A stretch of DNA of 64,000 nucleotides from Globisporangium splendens. Lineage: Eukaryota > Oomycota > Peronosporomycetes > Pythiales > Pythiaceae. Positions 49,390-60,571 of this stretch are shown in pieces. Made by a program: the position numbers and the translations under genes. The DNA is taken from the NCBI GenBank assembly GCA_006386115.1, contig VFIW01000002.1:1116001-1180000 (forward strand). Direction: 5' to 3'. Below the pieces are notes generated by a model. That model saw only the letters and a program-made list of their open reading frames with translations. It did not search any database and was not told where the DNA came from. Numbering within the stretch: position 1 is the first letter of the stretch; each line of letters starts with the position of its first letter.

Positions 49390-50972
49390 TCATACTTGGT
49401 CGCTCGGTAGCAGCCCCATGGCCTCTTCCTCGCCTTCAAAGCTTGGATTCGGACTCACGCCCTTGCGCTGGTGCGTCGTTGCCGTCGCGTCGTGGATCAC
49501 CGTGACGGGCGTCTTCCCTGGGAACGTCGCGACGGTGATCGCGGCGGGTGCGATGAGCTCGCTTCCTGCCTTCTTGAGGCGCGCACCGCCGTCGTTGCCA
49601 CCTTCCAGATCTGGCTCACTATTCTTCTTGTCGTCTGCTCTGCTGTCGCTGTCAGTGTCCTCGTCGTCGTCGTCATCGGCCATGAGCGGCATATTCTCGA
49701 GGCTCTGCTCGAGCTCCATGCTGTCCTCCGAGAGCTTCTTTGTGCCAAGGATCTCGAGCTTGATACACTGCCACTCGACACGCACGTTGTTCCACACGAC
49801 ACGACGCACAACTTCAGCGACCTGCGACACGAGCTTGAAGTCCACGCCGTAGTGCTCCCAGTCCCACCACTTGGTGACCCAGAGGATGCGCAACAAAAAG
49901 TCCACGACGATCACGACGTAGTAGAGCTTCTTGGGCTTGAACAGCAGCTGGTGGCGCAGGAACCGCACGCGCCGCGGCAGATTCGGCTGCCCGAGTCCCC
50001 AGTCCATGATCACGTCCCAGAGGAACGAGTACATCGAGTTGAACACGGCGCAGAGCAGGAAGAAGCTGCTCTTGTCGGGCATCACTTGGCCCATGATCTG
50101 AGGATACGCGCCGACAAAGATGACTAGCAGACTCGAGCAGTACTTGAGCGTGTTGAGCAGATGCAGAAAGCGGTCGTTCACGCTCGACGTGCGCTGGAAC
50201 GAGATCAGACACTGCGTCGCGCGAATACTACAAAGCACATCAAGGCATTTTACTGACAGGTTAGCAAGGAATAAGCTGACATAAATACAAGACAAGACAT
50301 TCATAAATAGCGTACGTACATGTAAGGAGCGCTGGCGGCAAAGTACGGCAGCGGCGACTGCTTCATTTTCGTGACGTACGACGCGCGCAAATCGTCCGTC
50401 TCCTGCGTAAACGAGATGGAAAGCAGCAGCATCGCGACGGCCGAGTCCTGAATGAACTTGGACAGCGACGTCAGCCCATCAGCGAGAAACACTTCAATGA
50501 ACGGCGTCGGGTGCGCGGGCAGCTGCAGCGAGAAATACTGGAACGGCCACAGACAGCGTCCAATCTTGCGCAGCACAAACATGCGGCACTTTAGATGCAT
50601 AATGTCGAACGGACACAGCATCAACATGGCTCCACACGTGCAGTAGAGCAACAGCAGCAGCTCCATGCGCACTTCGTCGACGCCGAACGAGTCGCCGCGG
50701 CGCATGGCTTCCGCGCCGAAGATCGTCATCTGGATAGCCGTGAGCAGACACGCGAAGAGCGCGACGCCCTTGGCTGTCGGGATCTCGTCGCGCCGCATAT
50801 CGAGCACCTTGTCGATCGCGAACTCATGCTTCTTGAACACGTGCAGGTTCCACGCGAGCCCGAACACGAACACGTTGACGGCCAGTGGACCGCACATGAA
50901 GAACCACGTGTTCACGTGGTGCGCCGGCGCAGCAGACGCCGAGGGCGACGCCAGGGGCTCCACGGACGCCAT
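49390..50972 (-). CDS. EXS-domain (ERD1/XPR1-type) multispan membrane protein without SPX domain
   Basis: Exons are 50972-50320 and 50227-49390 (GTACGT donor, TTTGTAG acceptor, phase 2), giving 496 aa. About eight hydrophobic segments are present. The EXS hallmark block follows the splice: RATQCLISFQRTSSVNDRFLHLLNTLKYCSSLLVIFVGA, then FNSMYSFLWDVIMDWGLGQ (W-D-x-x-x-D-W motif) and FLRHQLLFKPKKLYYVVIVVDFLLRILWV. No N-terminal SPX domain is present (residues 1-30 are short and Ala/Ser-rich), as in yeast Erd1 rather than XPR1. The predicted role is phosphate export or Golgi phosphate recycling. The C-terminal 130 residues are acidic (Asp-rich), probably cytosolic and poorly conserved. Confidence 0.9.
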
Positions 50973-51431
50973 GAGTGCTGCGTGCGTTCAGTCGCTATCG
51001 GAGAGTGTGGGATAACGGACTCCCTGCCCTCCCTTCCTTTCTGTTAAAAGCGCGAAATAAAACGTGGGCGGAGAACTGAACCAAAAGAGCGATCGTATCC
51101 AAGAGGGTATGAGGTTCGAGAGGATTGTGTCGACTTAGGAATGATGACTTAAGGACGAGTTTGTCCAATCACACATGACACCTGCGTGCGTGTGTGTTGT
51201 GCGTATCGCAACGAAAATGAGCACTTGACGTGCAGTGATTGGCATCGATGGAACGGCAAGCGCAACTGGTAATGGCAAGTGGGCAATATTCAAGGAGGTA
51301 TCATTGATTGGTCTGCAATTGCAGTTGGCGTGTATCCACGTGTCGGTGTCTGGTGTCACGTGCTGCTGTCTGTTTCTCGCTAAGTTGCGCTCTGTTTGTC
51401 TCTATGTTTCTATTCGTTTTTTCTTTCTTTA
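50973..51431. other. Intergenic region, nothing recognised
   Basis: This is the 5' flank of the EXS gene and the 3' flank of inositol monophosphatase, both on the minus strand. No gene is supported. Confidence 0.45.
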
Positions 51432-52415
51432 CTACTTGCGCACGTGCGCAGCGTCGGCCTTCGCGATGAGCTCAATCATGGTCTGGTGGATGTCGCCGAC
51501 GCCGTTGGAGACCACGACGTTTCGCGTACTCAGCGAGAACGGCTTGCCCTCGCTGTCCGAGACCTGGCCGCCAGCCTCCTTCACGAGCAGCGTGCCCGCG
51601 GCGATATCCCACGAGTTCAGGTCCAATTCGTAGAAGCCCTATACGATACGATATATATGCCGTTAGTTGATACACGTGGTAAGAAATACAGCAATGCGCA
51701 ATTTAAAGATTTAAAGCAGGTGATAGGAACACGCACGTACCGTTTGACGCCCCACACACGTCCAGGCCAATTCTAGGGCCGACGCACCTTGCAGACGCAG
51801 ACCTCTGCACTTTGCAGAAAACTCGTGCGCACACGCCAACATAGGGAGACGCACGCTGTCTTTCGTGCCGATGCCGAACCCGATCAGCGATTCCGAGAAC
51901 GTCTCTTCCGTGCTCACATGCGCCGGTTGGCCATTGCACTGCGCACCTTTGCCCTTTTGCGCCGTGAACATCTCGTCGCGGTACGGGTCGTAGATCACAC
52001 CGACGACGACCTCGCCCTTGTGCGCGCACGCGACGGAAACCACACTCGCTGGACGGTGGTGCACGAAGTTGGTCGTGCCGTCGATCGGGTCGACGATCCA
52101 GAGCCACTCCTTGTTCACGAGCTCCTTCAACGCCTGCGCCGACGCTTCGCTCCCGGCGTCCACGCTCTCTTCACCGAGGAACTCGTGGCTCGGGAACGTC
52201 TCCTCGATCGTCTGGAACACGAGGTCCTGGCACTGCTTGTCCACAACGGTCACGAGGTCGTCCTTGTTCGACTTGGTCTTCTCGACGCGCGAGGAGCTCA
52301 CGTGCGCTCGCATGTGCGCGCCGGCGAGTCGAGCCGCGGCGATCGCGACCTCGAGCATCGCGTCCACATTGTCCTGCGCCACCGCCTTTGCCGTCGGGGA
52401 AGTCGTCGCCGCCAT
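51432..52415 (-). CDS. Inositol-1-monophosphatase
   Basis: Exons are 52415-51741 and 51638-51432 (phase 0, GTACGT donor), giving 293 aa. The metal-binding and catalytic residues of the family are all in place: GEES at 81-84 (Glu82/Glu83), DPIDGTTNF at 109-117 (Asp109, Asp112) and WDIAAG at about 235-240 in exon 2. The enzyme releases inositol from inositol phosphate with Mg2+ for phosphoinositide supply and is lithium-sensitive in characterised relatives. The length is slightly longer than the animal enzyme because of an N-terminal Ala/Thr extension. Confidence 0.95.
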
Positions 52416-53771
52416 GCTGCTGGGGGAATGGATGGGGTCGTGCGCTCGCGTGTGGTCGTCGTCTGTCTCTGGTGACTCGTTTCAGAATGAACAACGACAG
52501 CATGGAGGTTGCCATCTTCCGAGATGATGACGTTGTGACGATATCGTACTGTACACGAATCTTCTATACGTCCAGTTGTGTGGTGTTATGTCGCGAGCAA
52601 AGAGTCGGTGAACTTGATGAGTCGTCCCTTGTTTTGAGGCAGTTAGATTAGGGACAGAATGTTGAAGCAAGTGGCTGGAGAATGGCACCGCATGGAGTGA
52701 CGACGAGACCCCATTTGTTGAGCAGTAAATGCATCCATATGAACCTTTTCAAGTTGTTTACCAATGCGTCGCCGTTGACCCAGCTGTTGTTGAGAAGGCA
52801 TGTTAAGGCTACAATTGGATTGCGGCAAGCGAATCTCGAAGGTTCCCGAAATCACGTAAATGGCGATATCAATTTGAAGACCCAAGTTGACAACGGTGTC
52901 AGCATTCCTTCTCTTGTGTCCTGCCTATTTCCGAACCCATTGCTACGCCATCGTGACCGCAAGGGTTAGTTTTGGTGAGATCATTGGAACAACTGCAGCT
53001 CGCACCAAGCAACTCCATCTTCGTTCACCAATCCAGCGAGTCCCACCGAAGCACTGCACCATTTCAGCCACAACTCCCGGCAAAATGGCGCAAACAGAAC
53101 TCTCTCAAATCCACCCAGAAGAGGGTGGATTTGCTTCAATTCTCTTCTTTCTTCCTCACTGCGTCCTGCAACTGCCAGAACGAGAGAGAGAGAGAGAGAG
53201 AGGTGCTGCAACGTCGGCATGCAACTCCAAATGTACGGTACACTATGCACCTGCCTGCATTTCACATTTGACAAATGGGCTGACCCCATGCAACAAAGTC
53301 ACACTTCTGAACCCCGTCCCGCATCTCTTATTGGCTAAAATCATAAACACTCGACCAACACCAACCCGTCATTTGGTCGACACGCGCATTTTTAAGCCAC
53401 AGAGAGGAGGAGCTTCAAGGAGCCTTCCTCCTCTCCATTCGAAGATCCATCGTTCCGCAAAACCTGTCTAGATCATATAATACCTTTTGTAACACTAATA
53501 GAATATTTCAAACATCTCAGAAATGCTGTATAAATCGGATAACTTGCTGCATAAAGGTTTGATACTCATTATCCAGTGAACTCTTTAATTTGGCTTTTTT
53601 TCCAACACTGAATTGGGTTCCAGCAGTCGCTGTCCTGCTTGAAGCCTTCCAAAAAGTGTAATCCGCAGCAAGCACCTCGCAGCAAGCACCCCGCATCCAA
53701 GCGCTCATTCCGCAAAGTGCGCGCCACCCCGCAAGTCTCGAGCCCCAAGCCTCAAGCTCTCTACTATCGCC
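52416..53771. other. Intergenic region with (GA)n tract
   Basis: These 1.36 kb lie between divergent inositol monophosphatase and peroxiredoxin genes. A (GA)10-type microsatellite occupies about 53182-53202. Plus-strand ORFs of 95-194 codons here lack domains and overlap this repeat. Confidence 0.45.
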
Positions 53772-54461
53772 ATGGCCATCCCGACCCGCAACGTCAAGGG
53801 CATCACCCTCCTGGACCAGCTGCCCGACCTCCCGTTCTCCGCGAGCGACGGCACGCACAGCTCGCTGCACGCGTACTTCAAGGGCTCCTGGGGACTGCTC
53901 TTCTCGCACCCGGACGACTTCACGCCGATCTGTACGACGGAGTTGGGCGAAGTCGCGCGTTTGGATAACGCCGGTGTGTTCAAGGAGCGCAACACCAAGC
54001 TGCTCGGCTTGTCGTGCAACAACGTCGAGTCGCACAAGCAGTGGATCGCCGACATTGAAGAGTTCGCCAAGGAGAAAGTCAACTACCCGATCATCGCCGA
54101 CGAGAAGCGCGTGATCGCCGCCGAGTTGGGCATGCTCTCGCAAGACGATCTCGACAAGGAAGGTCTACCATTGACTGTACGCACGCTTTTCGTGCTGGAT
54201 CCGGAAGTGAAGGTTCGCTTGACCATCACGTACCCTGCGAGCACGGGTCGCAACTTTGTCGAGATCGTGCGTGTCTTGGACTCGTTGCAATTGTCGTCGG
54301 CGCACAAGGTCGCGACGCCTGCGAACTGGAAGAAGGGCGAGCCAGTGTGCGTGGCTGCCAACATCTCGGTCGATGAAGCCACGTCGCTGTTCCCGGATGT
54401 CGACGTCAAGCCTCTCCCATCCGGCAAGGAGTACTTGCGCTTCACGAACGGCTTGAACTAA
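53772..54461 (+). CDS. 1-Cys peroxiredoxin (Prx6 type)
   Basis: A single exon encodes 229 aa. The active-site block is SHPDDFTPICTTELGEVARL with peroxidatic Cys54. The 1-Cys class tail includes KLLGLSCNNVESHKQWIADIEE, YPIIADEKRVIAAELGML, TVRTLFVLDPEVKVRLTITYPASTGRNFVEIVRVLDSLQ, and TPANWKKGEPVCVAANISVDEA. There is no resolving cysteine at the 2-Cys position. It reduces peroxides and phospholipid hydroperoxides. There is no signal peptide, so the product is probably cytosolic. Confidence 0.96.
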   Translation: MAIPTRNVKGITLLDQLPDLPFSASDGTHSSLHAYFKGSWGLLFSHPDDFTPICTTELGEVARLDNAGVFKERNTKLLGLSCNNVESHKQWIADIEEFAKEKVNYPIIADEKRVIAAELGMLSQDDLDKEGLPLTVRTLFVLDPEVKVRLTITYPASTGRNFVEIVRVLDSLQLSSAHKVATPANWKKGEPVCVAANISVDEATSLFPDVDVKPLPSGKEYLRFTNGLN

Positions 54462-54637
54462 GAGAATGCATTACACTCGGTCGTTAACAATGAGTCAGTC
54501 CTCATGAGGAATGTAAGGAGAGAAGCAAAGGTATGAGTGACGTCCCTTTTGGTTTATGTTTTAATACACAGATTCCTTGTGAGTAATACGTTGCCTGCGG
54601 AAGCTGTCAGACCAACCTGCAATTATCTCATTTGTGC

Positions 54638-56203
54638 TTACAGGCTTCCGTGCAGCAATGCGTCGAAGCCACGCAGAAGGAGCTCGCACATGGCGTCGTT
54701 CGGCAGCTCCATGTCGAGCGTACGGTCGTCAGCGACGAGCGACAAGTAGCGTTCGTATTTGGCGACGTCCCCCGAGCGCTTGAGCACCTCGGTCTTCATG
54801 CCGCGCACGACTTGAACGACGTCGGCGAGCACGATGCCCTGGTCCAGTTTCGCCTTCTTGGCGGCTTTGCTGTCTTCGTGGGCTTTTGCCAAAAGATGCG
54901 CTTGAACTCCATGTCGGTGAAGATCACGCGCGCATGCGAACTGCCGCGGCGGCCGTGCTTGAGCACTTCAAAACCATCCAGAAGCATGTCTTTGAACGCC
55001 ACCATGTCCACAACAGGTTGAGAGGTCGTACTTCGCATCGACGATGAAGGCAGCAGCGCATTGATGTTGTTGTTATTGCTACTGGGCGGCGTGACGATCG
55101 GTACGGAGGACGATGGGAGTTCGTCGTTGTTGCTCACTGGAGCAGAACTGCTGCTTAAACCTTCAGGCGCTCGAGCACCGTTGAGGCTTCTGGTGCTGCT
55201 GCTGCGTCGTTGCTGCATAGAACGCTGCGATTCGGGCGATAACACCTTTTCCTGCACTCGCTCCAGACCCATGGGCTCCGCGTCGTCGCAGTTGTAATTG
55301 TACTCCGGCATGTCAGTCATCGCGTCACCTTCGTCATCCACGTTTTCGTCCCCTTCTTCGATCTTCTGAGGTACGAGTGGCTGCTTCTTTGGTACTTGTG
55401 AAGAAGTTGCCACGACCGGCAGTGACTGTGTCTGCTGTTGCTGCTGCGGGTTGCCTCAAATGGTCACTGCCGCAAAGCCACTGGTGAAGCTACTGATGCT
55501 GCTGTTGTTACTCCCTCCGACAGGTCGAATCGAGTGCAGCGGCACCAGGAGCTCCTCTAGAAGCTCTTCCGGCGGCTTTCATGCGTCCATGCGATGCGCG
55601 ACGCCGCTGAACAACGTGTTCGTCTTCTCGCCATACGTGCGATAGGCTTCAAAGCGCGGCGGCAACTTGTCGGACGTGTCGTCGCCTCGCTTCGTCAATC
55701 TCGCGAGCACGGACGCATCCTTGGGAGTAATATTGGGCAAATGGTAGATTTTGCCCGTGACGCCATCGAAGCGCCGTCCCGTGATTCGCTTCGTGCATTC
55801 ACGCTCCGGCAATTCCAGGATGATCACGACCGAGGGCGAGATCATCTTGCGGCGGAGCGCAGCGCACTGGTCTGTCGTGCGCGGGAACCCGTCGAGCACC
55901 CAGCCTGGTTGCGCAGGTTGCACTCGAGCACTTTTTCTGCGACCATGTCGATCACGACGTGGTTGGGCACGAGCGATTTGCTGCTGATACACTCCTTGGC
56001 AATGCGGCCGAGCTCAGTGCGCTGCGCGATGTTTCCCTTGAGAAGATCACCCGTGGAGACGGATTCCAGGTGCAATTCGTCGCATAGCAATCTGCAGAGC
56101 GTCGTTTTCCCGGCACCTGGAGGTCATTGATGAAGACTTGCAGCATTTCTTCTCGTGCGTCGTGTTGGGAGCCTGGAGAATGATGACCGAATGACACTGA
56201 CAC
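54638..56203 (-). pseudogene. Decayed adenylate kinase - PH-like domain fusion gene
   Basis: The P-loop region reads GAGKTTLCRLLCDELHLESVSTGDLLKGN after a one-base loss near 56125 (VFIN|PPGAGK). The core IAKECISSKSLVPNHVVIDMVAEKVLECNLR shifts frame near 55912 to GWVLDGFPRTTDQC, TGRRFDGVTGKIYHLPNITP and RLTKRGDD, all adenylate-kinase motifs (NMP-binding and LID regions). TGA at 55581-55579 and TGA at 55458-55456 interrupt what is one continuous frame into an Asp/Ser/Asn-rich linker. That linker leads to a PH-like domain (VDMVAFKDMLLDGFEVLKHG ... FTDMEFKRIFW), with a base lost from an A4 run at 54884-54887, and the final VVQVVRGMKTEVL ... DRTLDMELPNDAMCELLLRGFDALL. Five lesions make decay likely. 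The intact ancestor would have been an AK-PH fusion. Confidence 0.75.
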
Positions 56204-56533
56204 CGACCGTACTCACTTTCGAAAGCGCTGGAATTCACCGAATGCGTGCACCCACGAAGCTTGCTCTTGATCGTGCATTGCAAGCAGGTTGCCGTATAAA
56301 TTGGGACTCGATTTCATTCTGGGTCTATTTTTTCAGCGGATATGGCGCTATTTTGGAGCCATCTGCGTAAATGAAACAGCCATTTGCTCAAACCGATGCA
56401 ATACACTGAACTCACGCTTTCAAGATATACATAGCTGCCGCAATCCAGATTGTCTTGAGGTTCCGTGAGCTACATATTCGACGCTCTGAAATTCTCTTGC
56501 TGTGACGCTTCATGCACGGCAGCTTTGTGCAAT

Positions 56534-57097
56534 ATGGACTTTGGCACACAGGTCATATTCGTCCGCTTGTGGCTCGTGATCTTCAACGTGATCCTGGGGC
56601 TCTATTGCATCACTATCGGCATGCTGGTGCTCCAGCGTCCTTGCGTCCGAGCGTGTGAGGCGCGGCAGATGACATCCCTTGAGACCGTGGTGCTGGATTT
56701 CCATTTCATCTTCGCAGTCGCCATGCTCGTCGGTAGTGCAGGAACGTATGCGAACCACTCGAAGCTCGTGCAGTTCAATCGCTTCATGTTTGTGCTCTTC
56801 AGCGTCAGTAACGTGACCTTCGGTGTCTGGGAGCTGCTCAAGATCCAAGAATATCCCGTGATCGGCACGCTCACACTACTCGTCGGTGTGCTCGTGTTTG
56901 TGTTTGGAGGGTGTCCCAGTTGGCACTATCGACAATTGCTCAAGCGACAGCTCGCTCTCTCACCCGAGCAAAGCTTCCACAACATCCGCGGATCTTCGCA
57001 ACCTCCACGCCAAAGTCGGTCAGTGTGGATCCTCAGCGGGACTGTTGGAGCCGACGCGGGACGATCGCCACTGCAAGGAGTGCGAACAGTCTGGTGA
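56534..57097 (+). CDS. Four-helix membrane protein, unknown function
   Basis: A single-exon model encodes 187 aa from ATG 56534 (MDFGTQVIFVRLWLVIFNVILG). An open frame continues upstream without an ATG. Four hydrophobic segments are seen: about 8-35, 56-75 (FHFIFAVAMLVGSAGTY), 85-105 (FMFVLFSVSNVTFGVWELL) and 113-132 (TLTLLVGVLVFVFGG). The topology is tetraspan-like, but no CCG motif is present, so it is not a clear tetraspanin. From about 56990 a different frame gives an alternative, plausible tail (ADLRNLHAKVGQCG ... DDRHCKECEQSGEGE) ending near 57134, so a frameshift in the 3' part is possible. Confidence 0.55.
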   Translation: MDFGTQVIFVRLWLVIFNVILGLYCITIGMLVLQRPCVRACEARQMTSLETVVLDFHFIFAVAMLVGSAGTYANHSKLVQFNRFMFVLFSVSNVTFGVWELLKIQEYPVIGTLTLLVGVLVFVFGGCPSWHYRQLLKRQLALSPEQSFHNIRGSSQPPRQSRSVWILSGTVGADAGRSPLQGVRTVW

Positions 57098-58268
57098 GGG
57101 AGAGAGCGAAAGCATTTCAATGTCACATTGCTGAAGACGAGACGGCGATCTTTTGGCCATCATCACAGGAGACGCTTGAAGCGTCGGTGTCCACCCATTG
57201 TGTCTGTCCCGTCAGCGGAACAATGCTCGTCGCGCGTTGCTTCAGCTTGGCGCAGTGCAGCAATCGGCCTGGTCATCGCACATGTCACCACGAAATCCTG
57301 CTTTGCGCGCTTTCTCACGTCCCACTGACGCTCAAAGCAGCGAGAAAGACAACCCAAGTGACAGCACAGCAGCTCTTCCGTTTTCTTCCTGGTTGCGATG
57401 CTCAAGATTCCGTTCCAGCAGTAATCCTGCTTGGAGCCGGACGATGACGAGTTTCGGATGACTCAAATTTGACAATACCAGGTGTTTTTGCAGATGCAAA
57501 GCGTCAAAAGAGGAAAATCGGTAGCGCAAACAGCAGCGATCCACCAATGAGAGGCCGTCGCGGGAGGGTGTCGACCCGTGTCTATGTCATCATCGACAGC
57601 ATCAACCAATAAAGATTGCGATTATTGTCGCACCTGCGTTTTCCCTACCCCTTCCTGGTTTTGCTGGTCACAGACAGACAAGAGAGGAGGACCCCTCGAC
57701 CAACACTCTGAGCCGCGGTGCTGTGCAAATTAATACTCTCGTGCTGAAACGCAAGCGAGCGGTCACTGTTTTCCAACTTGGCACTCGCACGAAATGAACC
57801 GAGGTGCTATGGAGAATGCCTCTATATGCTCTTAATGCTGTGAAATATGCGCGCTTCGTAGTGAGCACATTAGAGAATCTAAAAGCCTGCAGCTTTCACG
57901 ATGGCAGCCTGCAACGCTGCCTGCAACGCACAATTGCGCTTGCTGTTGTCAGAAACGAGCCATTGCATGTGTGTGGAACAGCCTACGTAATCTCACTGTC
58001 TAAACTGATACACCCTTCAAATCAGATACACTCGACACCAAGTGGTCTGATGGTGTGCATGGAACCAACGTGAGAGGCTCTCTCTCTCTCTCTCTCTCTC
58101 TTGCGGGTCTTATAACAGAATCGGAGCCGTGACACGCAAAGCAGTTCGTTCAGCAAGTCCCCATTTGCTCGCGTGCTCCCCCCTCTGTATTACCCCCTCG
58201 TCGTCTCTGCTGGTGGCCTTCATTTTTGTATTTGGTGCTTCGCCCATCTGTAAACCAACCCGACGACA
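57098..58268. other. Intergenic region with (CT)12 microsatellite
   Basis: No gene is supported. A (CT)12 tract at 58078-58101 lies about 170 bp upstream of the GTP cyclohydrolase II start. Confidence 0.45.
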
Positions 58269-59147
58269 ATGACGCGCGAAGCGAAAGTAACGACCTCGTC
58301 CTCCGTCTTGGAGCTCGAGCATGACGACGCGCATGGACTTGCACCCGACGCCCCGGGCCTCACGTGCCTCGGCGACGACATCCAGACGACGTTTGTGGCG
58401 GAGACGCTGCTGCCGACGACCGAAGGCATGTTCCGCGTGCGCGCGTACCGCTCGACGGGCTCGTTGCGCGAGAGCGAGCCGATCGCGATGATCACGGGCG
58501 ATGTGAAGGGCAAGTCGGGCGTCCCCGTTCGCGTCCACGACCAGTGCTTCACGTCCGAGGTGTTTGGGTCGCTCAAGTGCGATTGCAAGGAGCAGCTCCA
58601 TTTCGCCAAGGAATACACAAAGAAGCACGGCGGCGTGGTGATCTACATGCCCCAGGAAGGTCGCGGCATTGGACTCGCGAACAAGATCCATGCGTACTCG
58701 ATGCAGGAGAAAGGGCTCGACACTGTGGATGCGAACCGCGTGCTCGGCTTCAAGGACGACTACCGATCGTACGAACCCGTGGCTGCGATCCTGAAGGATC
58801 TGGGCATCAAATCGATCCGTCTGCTCACGAACAATCCGCGCAAGATCCGCCTGCTGAGTCAGTTATCTATAGACGTGGAAGGCCGCCTGCCTGTTGTCAT
58901 CAAAGGAGGAGAGCACAGTCAAGGGTATTTAACGGCAAAGGCGGTGCGAATGGCGCACTTGTTGCCCGACGGCGTGAAGCTCGTGGCTGGTTCAGACAAT
59001 GAGGATGACCTCGCGACGGACGAGAGCCAGGACGAGGACGAGTCGCCACTGACTCCGGGAAAAGAGCTCTACGCGCCGTCACCGACGGGGTCCTCGTCCT
59101 CGACGGCCTCCTCCTGCTTCTCCTCAGTCGAGTGTTACTACGGATGA
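58269..59147 (+). CDS. RIB1/ribA: GTP cyclohydrolase II (riboflavin biosynthesis)
   Basis: A single exon encodes 292 aa. The zinc ligands are present in DQCFTSEVFGSLKCDC (Cys93, Cys104, Cys106), followed by the catalytic PQEGRGIGLANKI motif and the LTNNPRKI motif near the C-terminal end of the core. The enzyme opens GTP to 2,5-diamino-6-ribosylamino-pyrimidinone phosphate, the first step of riboflavin synthesis. It is not fused to the DHBP synthase domain, as in fungi and unlike plants. A Ser/Asp/Glu-rich C-terminal extension of about 60 residues is not part of the known domain. Confidence 0.96.
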   Translation: MTREAKVTTSSSVLELEHDDAHGLAPDAPGLTCLGDDIQTTFVAETLLPTTEGMFRVRAYRSTGSLRESEPIAMITGDVKGKSGVPVRVHDQCFTSEVFGSLKCDCKEQLHFAKEYTKKHGGVVIYMPQEGRGIGLANKIHAYSMQEKGLDTVDANRVLGFKDDYRSYEPVAAILKDLGIKSIRLLTNNPRKIRLLSQLSIDVEGRLPVVIKGGEHSQGYLTAKAVRMAHLLPDGVKLVAGSDNEDDLATDESQDEDESPLTPGKELYAPSPTGSSSSTASSCFSSVECYYG

Positions 59148-59722
59148 GCATTAAAGCGGCGAGTCCTTTCTTTACAGAGAGCGACAAGAAGCATGAAGAC
59201 GGTAATGTTTTTGAGAAAACCTTGAGAGAAGGTGGTGGACTTGGAGTTTTAGAAGAGCGAGGAGCAGTATAAAGACCGGCGACACATGCACAAAAAAGAT
59301 AATAACCAGCTGTAGACTATTTAGCACAATTTTGCGTGCTCTCGTTGCTCCTGACATTAATGGAGAGCACCTCGGTTTGTAAATTCACTCGCGCATTGCA
59401 TATCGCAATTTGATGCGTGTCCGTTTCTGGAGCATTCGATTTGATACAACATGCCGTTTTGTGCTCAGGAAACCGATTTTTCGCACCTTCTTTTGATAAC
59501 TGTTTCATTCATCTATTTCAACCAATTATAATATAGTAAAGTGACATTATTGGCCAGTGGGATGCCTACTAGTCATGCCAGCACTCTCCCCTTCCTGGCT
59601 GTAAGCTTCCCCATTTTGAAGACCAAGTGTGAAGAAAGTGTCATCTCCACACAAAAGACACGTATTTCCCTGCCGCCGCTCGCTTATCCAGACCCCAGAC
59701 CAAGGCGCCACGCTATCTCAAG
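59148..59722. other. Intergenic region, nothing recognised
   Basis: AT-richer spacer between two plus-strand genes. No supported gene. Confidence 0.45.
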
Positions 59723-60142
59723 ATGCTGGACGACAACCGCAAGATCGGCACGCTGTTGCTGGGAATCGGGTTCGTGTTCCTCATGCTCGGCGTGCTGCTG
59801 TTCTTCGACGCGGCGCTGCTCGCGCTTGGTGATGTGCTCTTCCTCTGCGGGCTAGCGCTCACGATCGGCTTGACGCGCACGATCCGCTTCTTCACGCGCA
59901 AGGAGCGCTGGCGCGGTATCGCGTGCTTCCTGGGTGGCATCCTGCTCGTGATGCTGCGGTACCCGATCATCGGCATGATCATCCAGTCGTTCGGCTTCCT
60001 GAACCTCTTTGGCTCGTTCTTCCCCGTGGCCGTCGCGTTCCTGCGCCAAACTCCTATCGTGGGTACGGTGCTGAACCTGCCCGTGATCAGCGACGTCGTC
60101 GACCGATTAGCAGGATCCTCCAAGCGTGGATACCAAGTGTAA
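59723..60142 (+). CDS. GOT1: Golgi transport protein GOT1
   Basis: A single exon encodes 139 aa. Four closely packed hydrophobic helices are present: [65 protein letters not shown], and [18 protein letters not shown]. The order and motifs (DDNRKIGxxLLGxGxxFxxLGVLx[17 protein letters not shown]) match the GOT1/SFT2 family. The protein is a tetraspan ER/Golgi membrane protein that assists COPII vesicle fusion at the Golgi. The length is typical. Confidence 0.95.
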   Translation: MLDDNRKIGTLLLGIGFVFLMLGVLLFFDAALLALGDVLFLCGLALTIGLTRTIRFFTRKERWRGIACFLGGILLVMLRYPIIGMIIQSFGFLNLFGSFFPVAVAFLRQTPIVGTVLNLPVISDVVDRLAGSSKRGYQV

Positions 60143-60571
60143 GTGTAAAGAATGAGTTTCCTCATGGGAAAGTCGGGGTATCTTCGTGCTATTCTCCAGG
60201 TAAAGCCGCACTTATGAGCCTACCAGCATGAAGGATGACACCAGCTGCAAGGATAAAGCCAGGCTCGTCGGTTAACTATAAGGGCTGCATGAACGCCATC
60301 AATACAAGCAGAGAGCGATCATGAGCGTTTAGTCAGTCCACCATGTCAGTTGCTCAGCAATCGTAAAAGCAGTTTATTGCGGCAAACAAAGTACTTTTCA
60401 ACCATTTTTGCTATACCAACTCCAGCCAATCACCATCATTTACTACACATTTACAGCCAATGAGATCGCGGAGTGGATGCTCTGGTCGAAGTTGGCTGGC
60501 AATGGCTGTGCCACTTTTGAAAACGCAGCGGGGAGCATCGAGCTCAGCACCACACCATTGCCTCCTCCATC
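60143..60571. other. Intergenic region, nothing recognised
   Basis: These 430 bp lie between GOT1 and the UMP synthase. No supported gene. Confidence 0.45.

Noticed and set aside
52887..53471. 194-codon plus-strand ORF with an Arg/Glu run
   Set aside because: The run comes from a (GA)n microsatellite. No homology or splice support.
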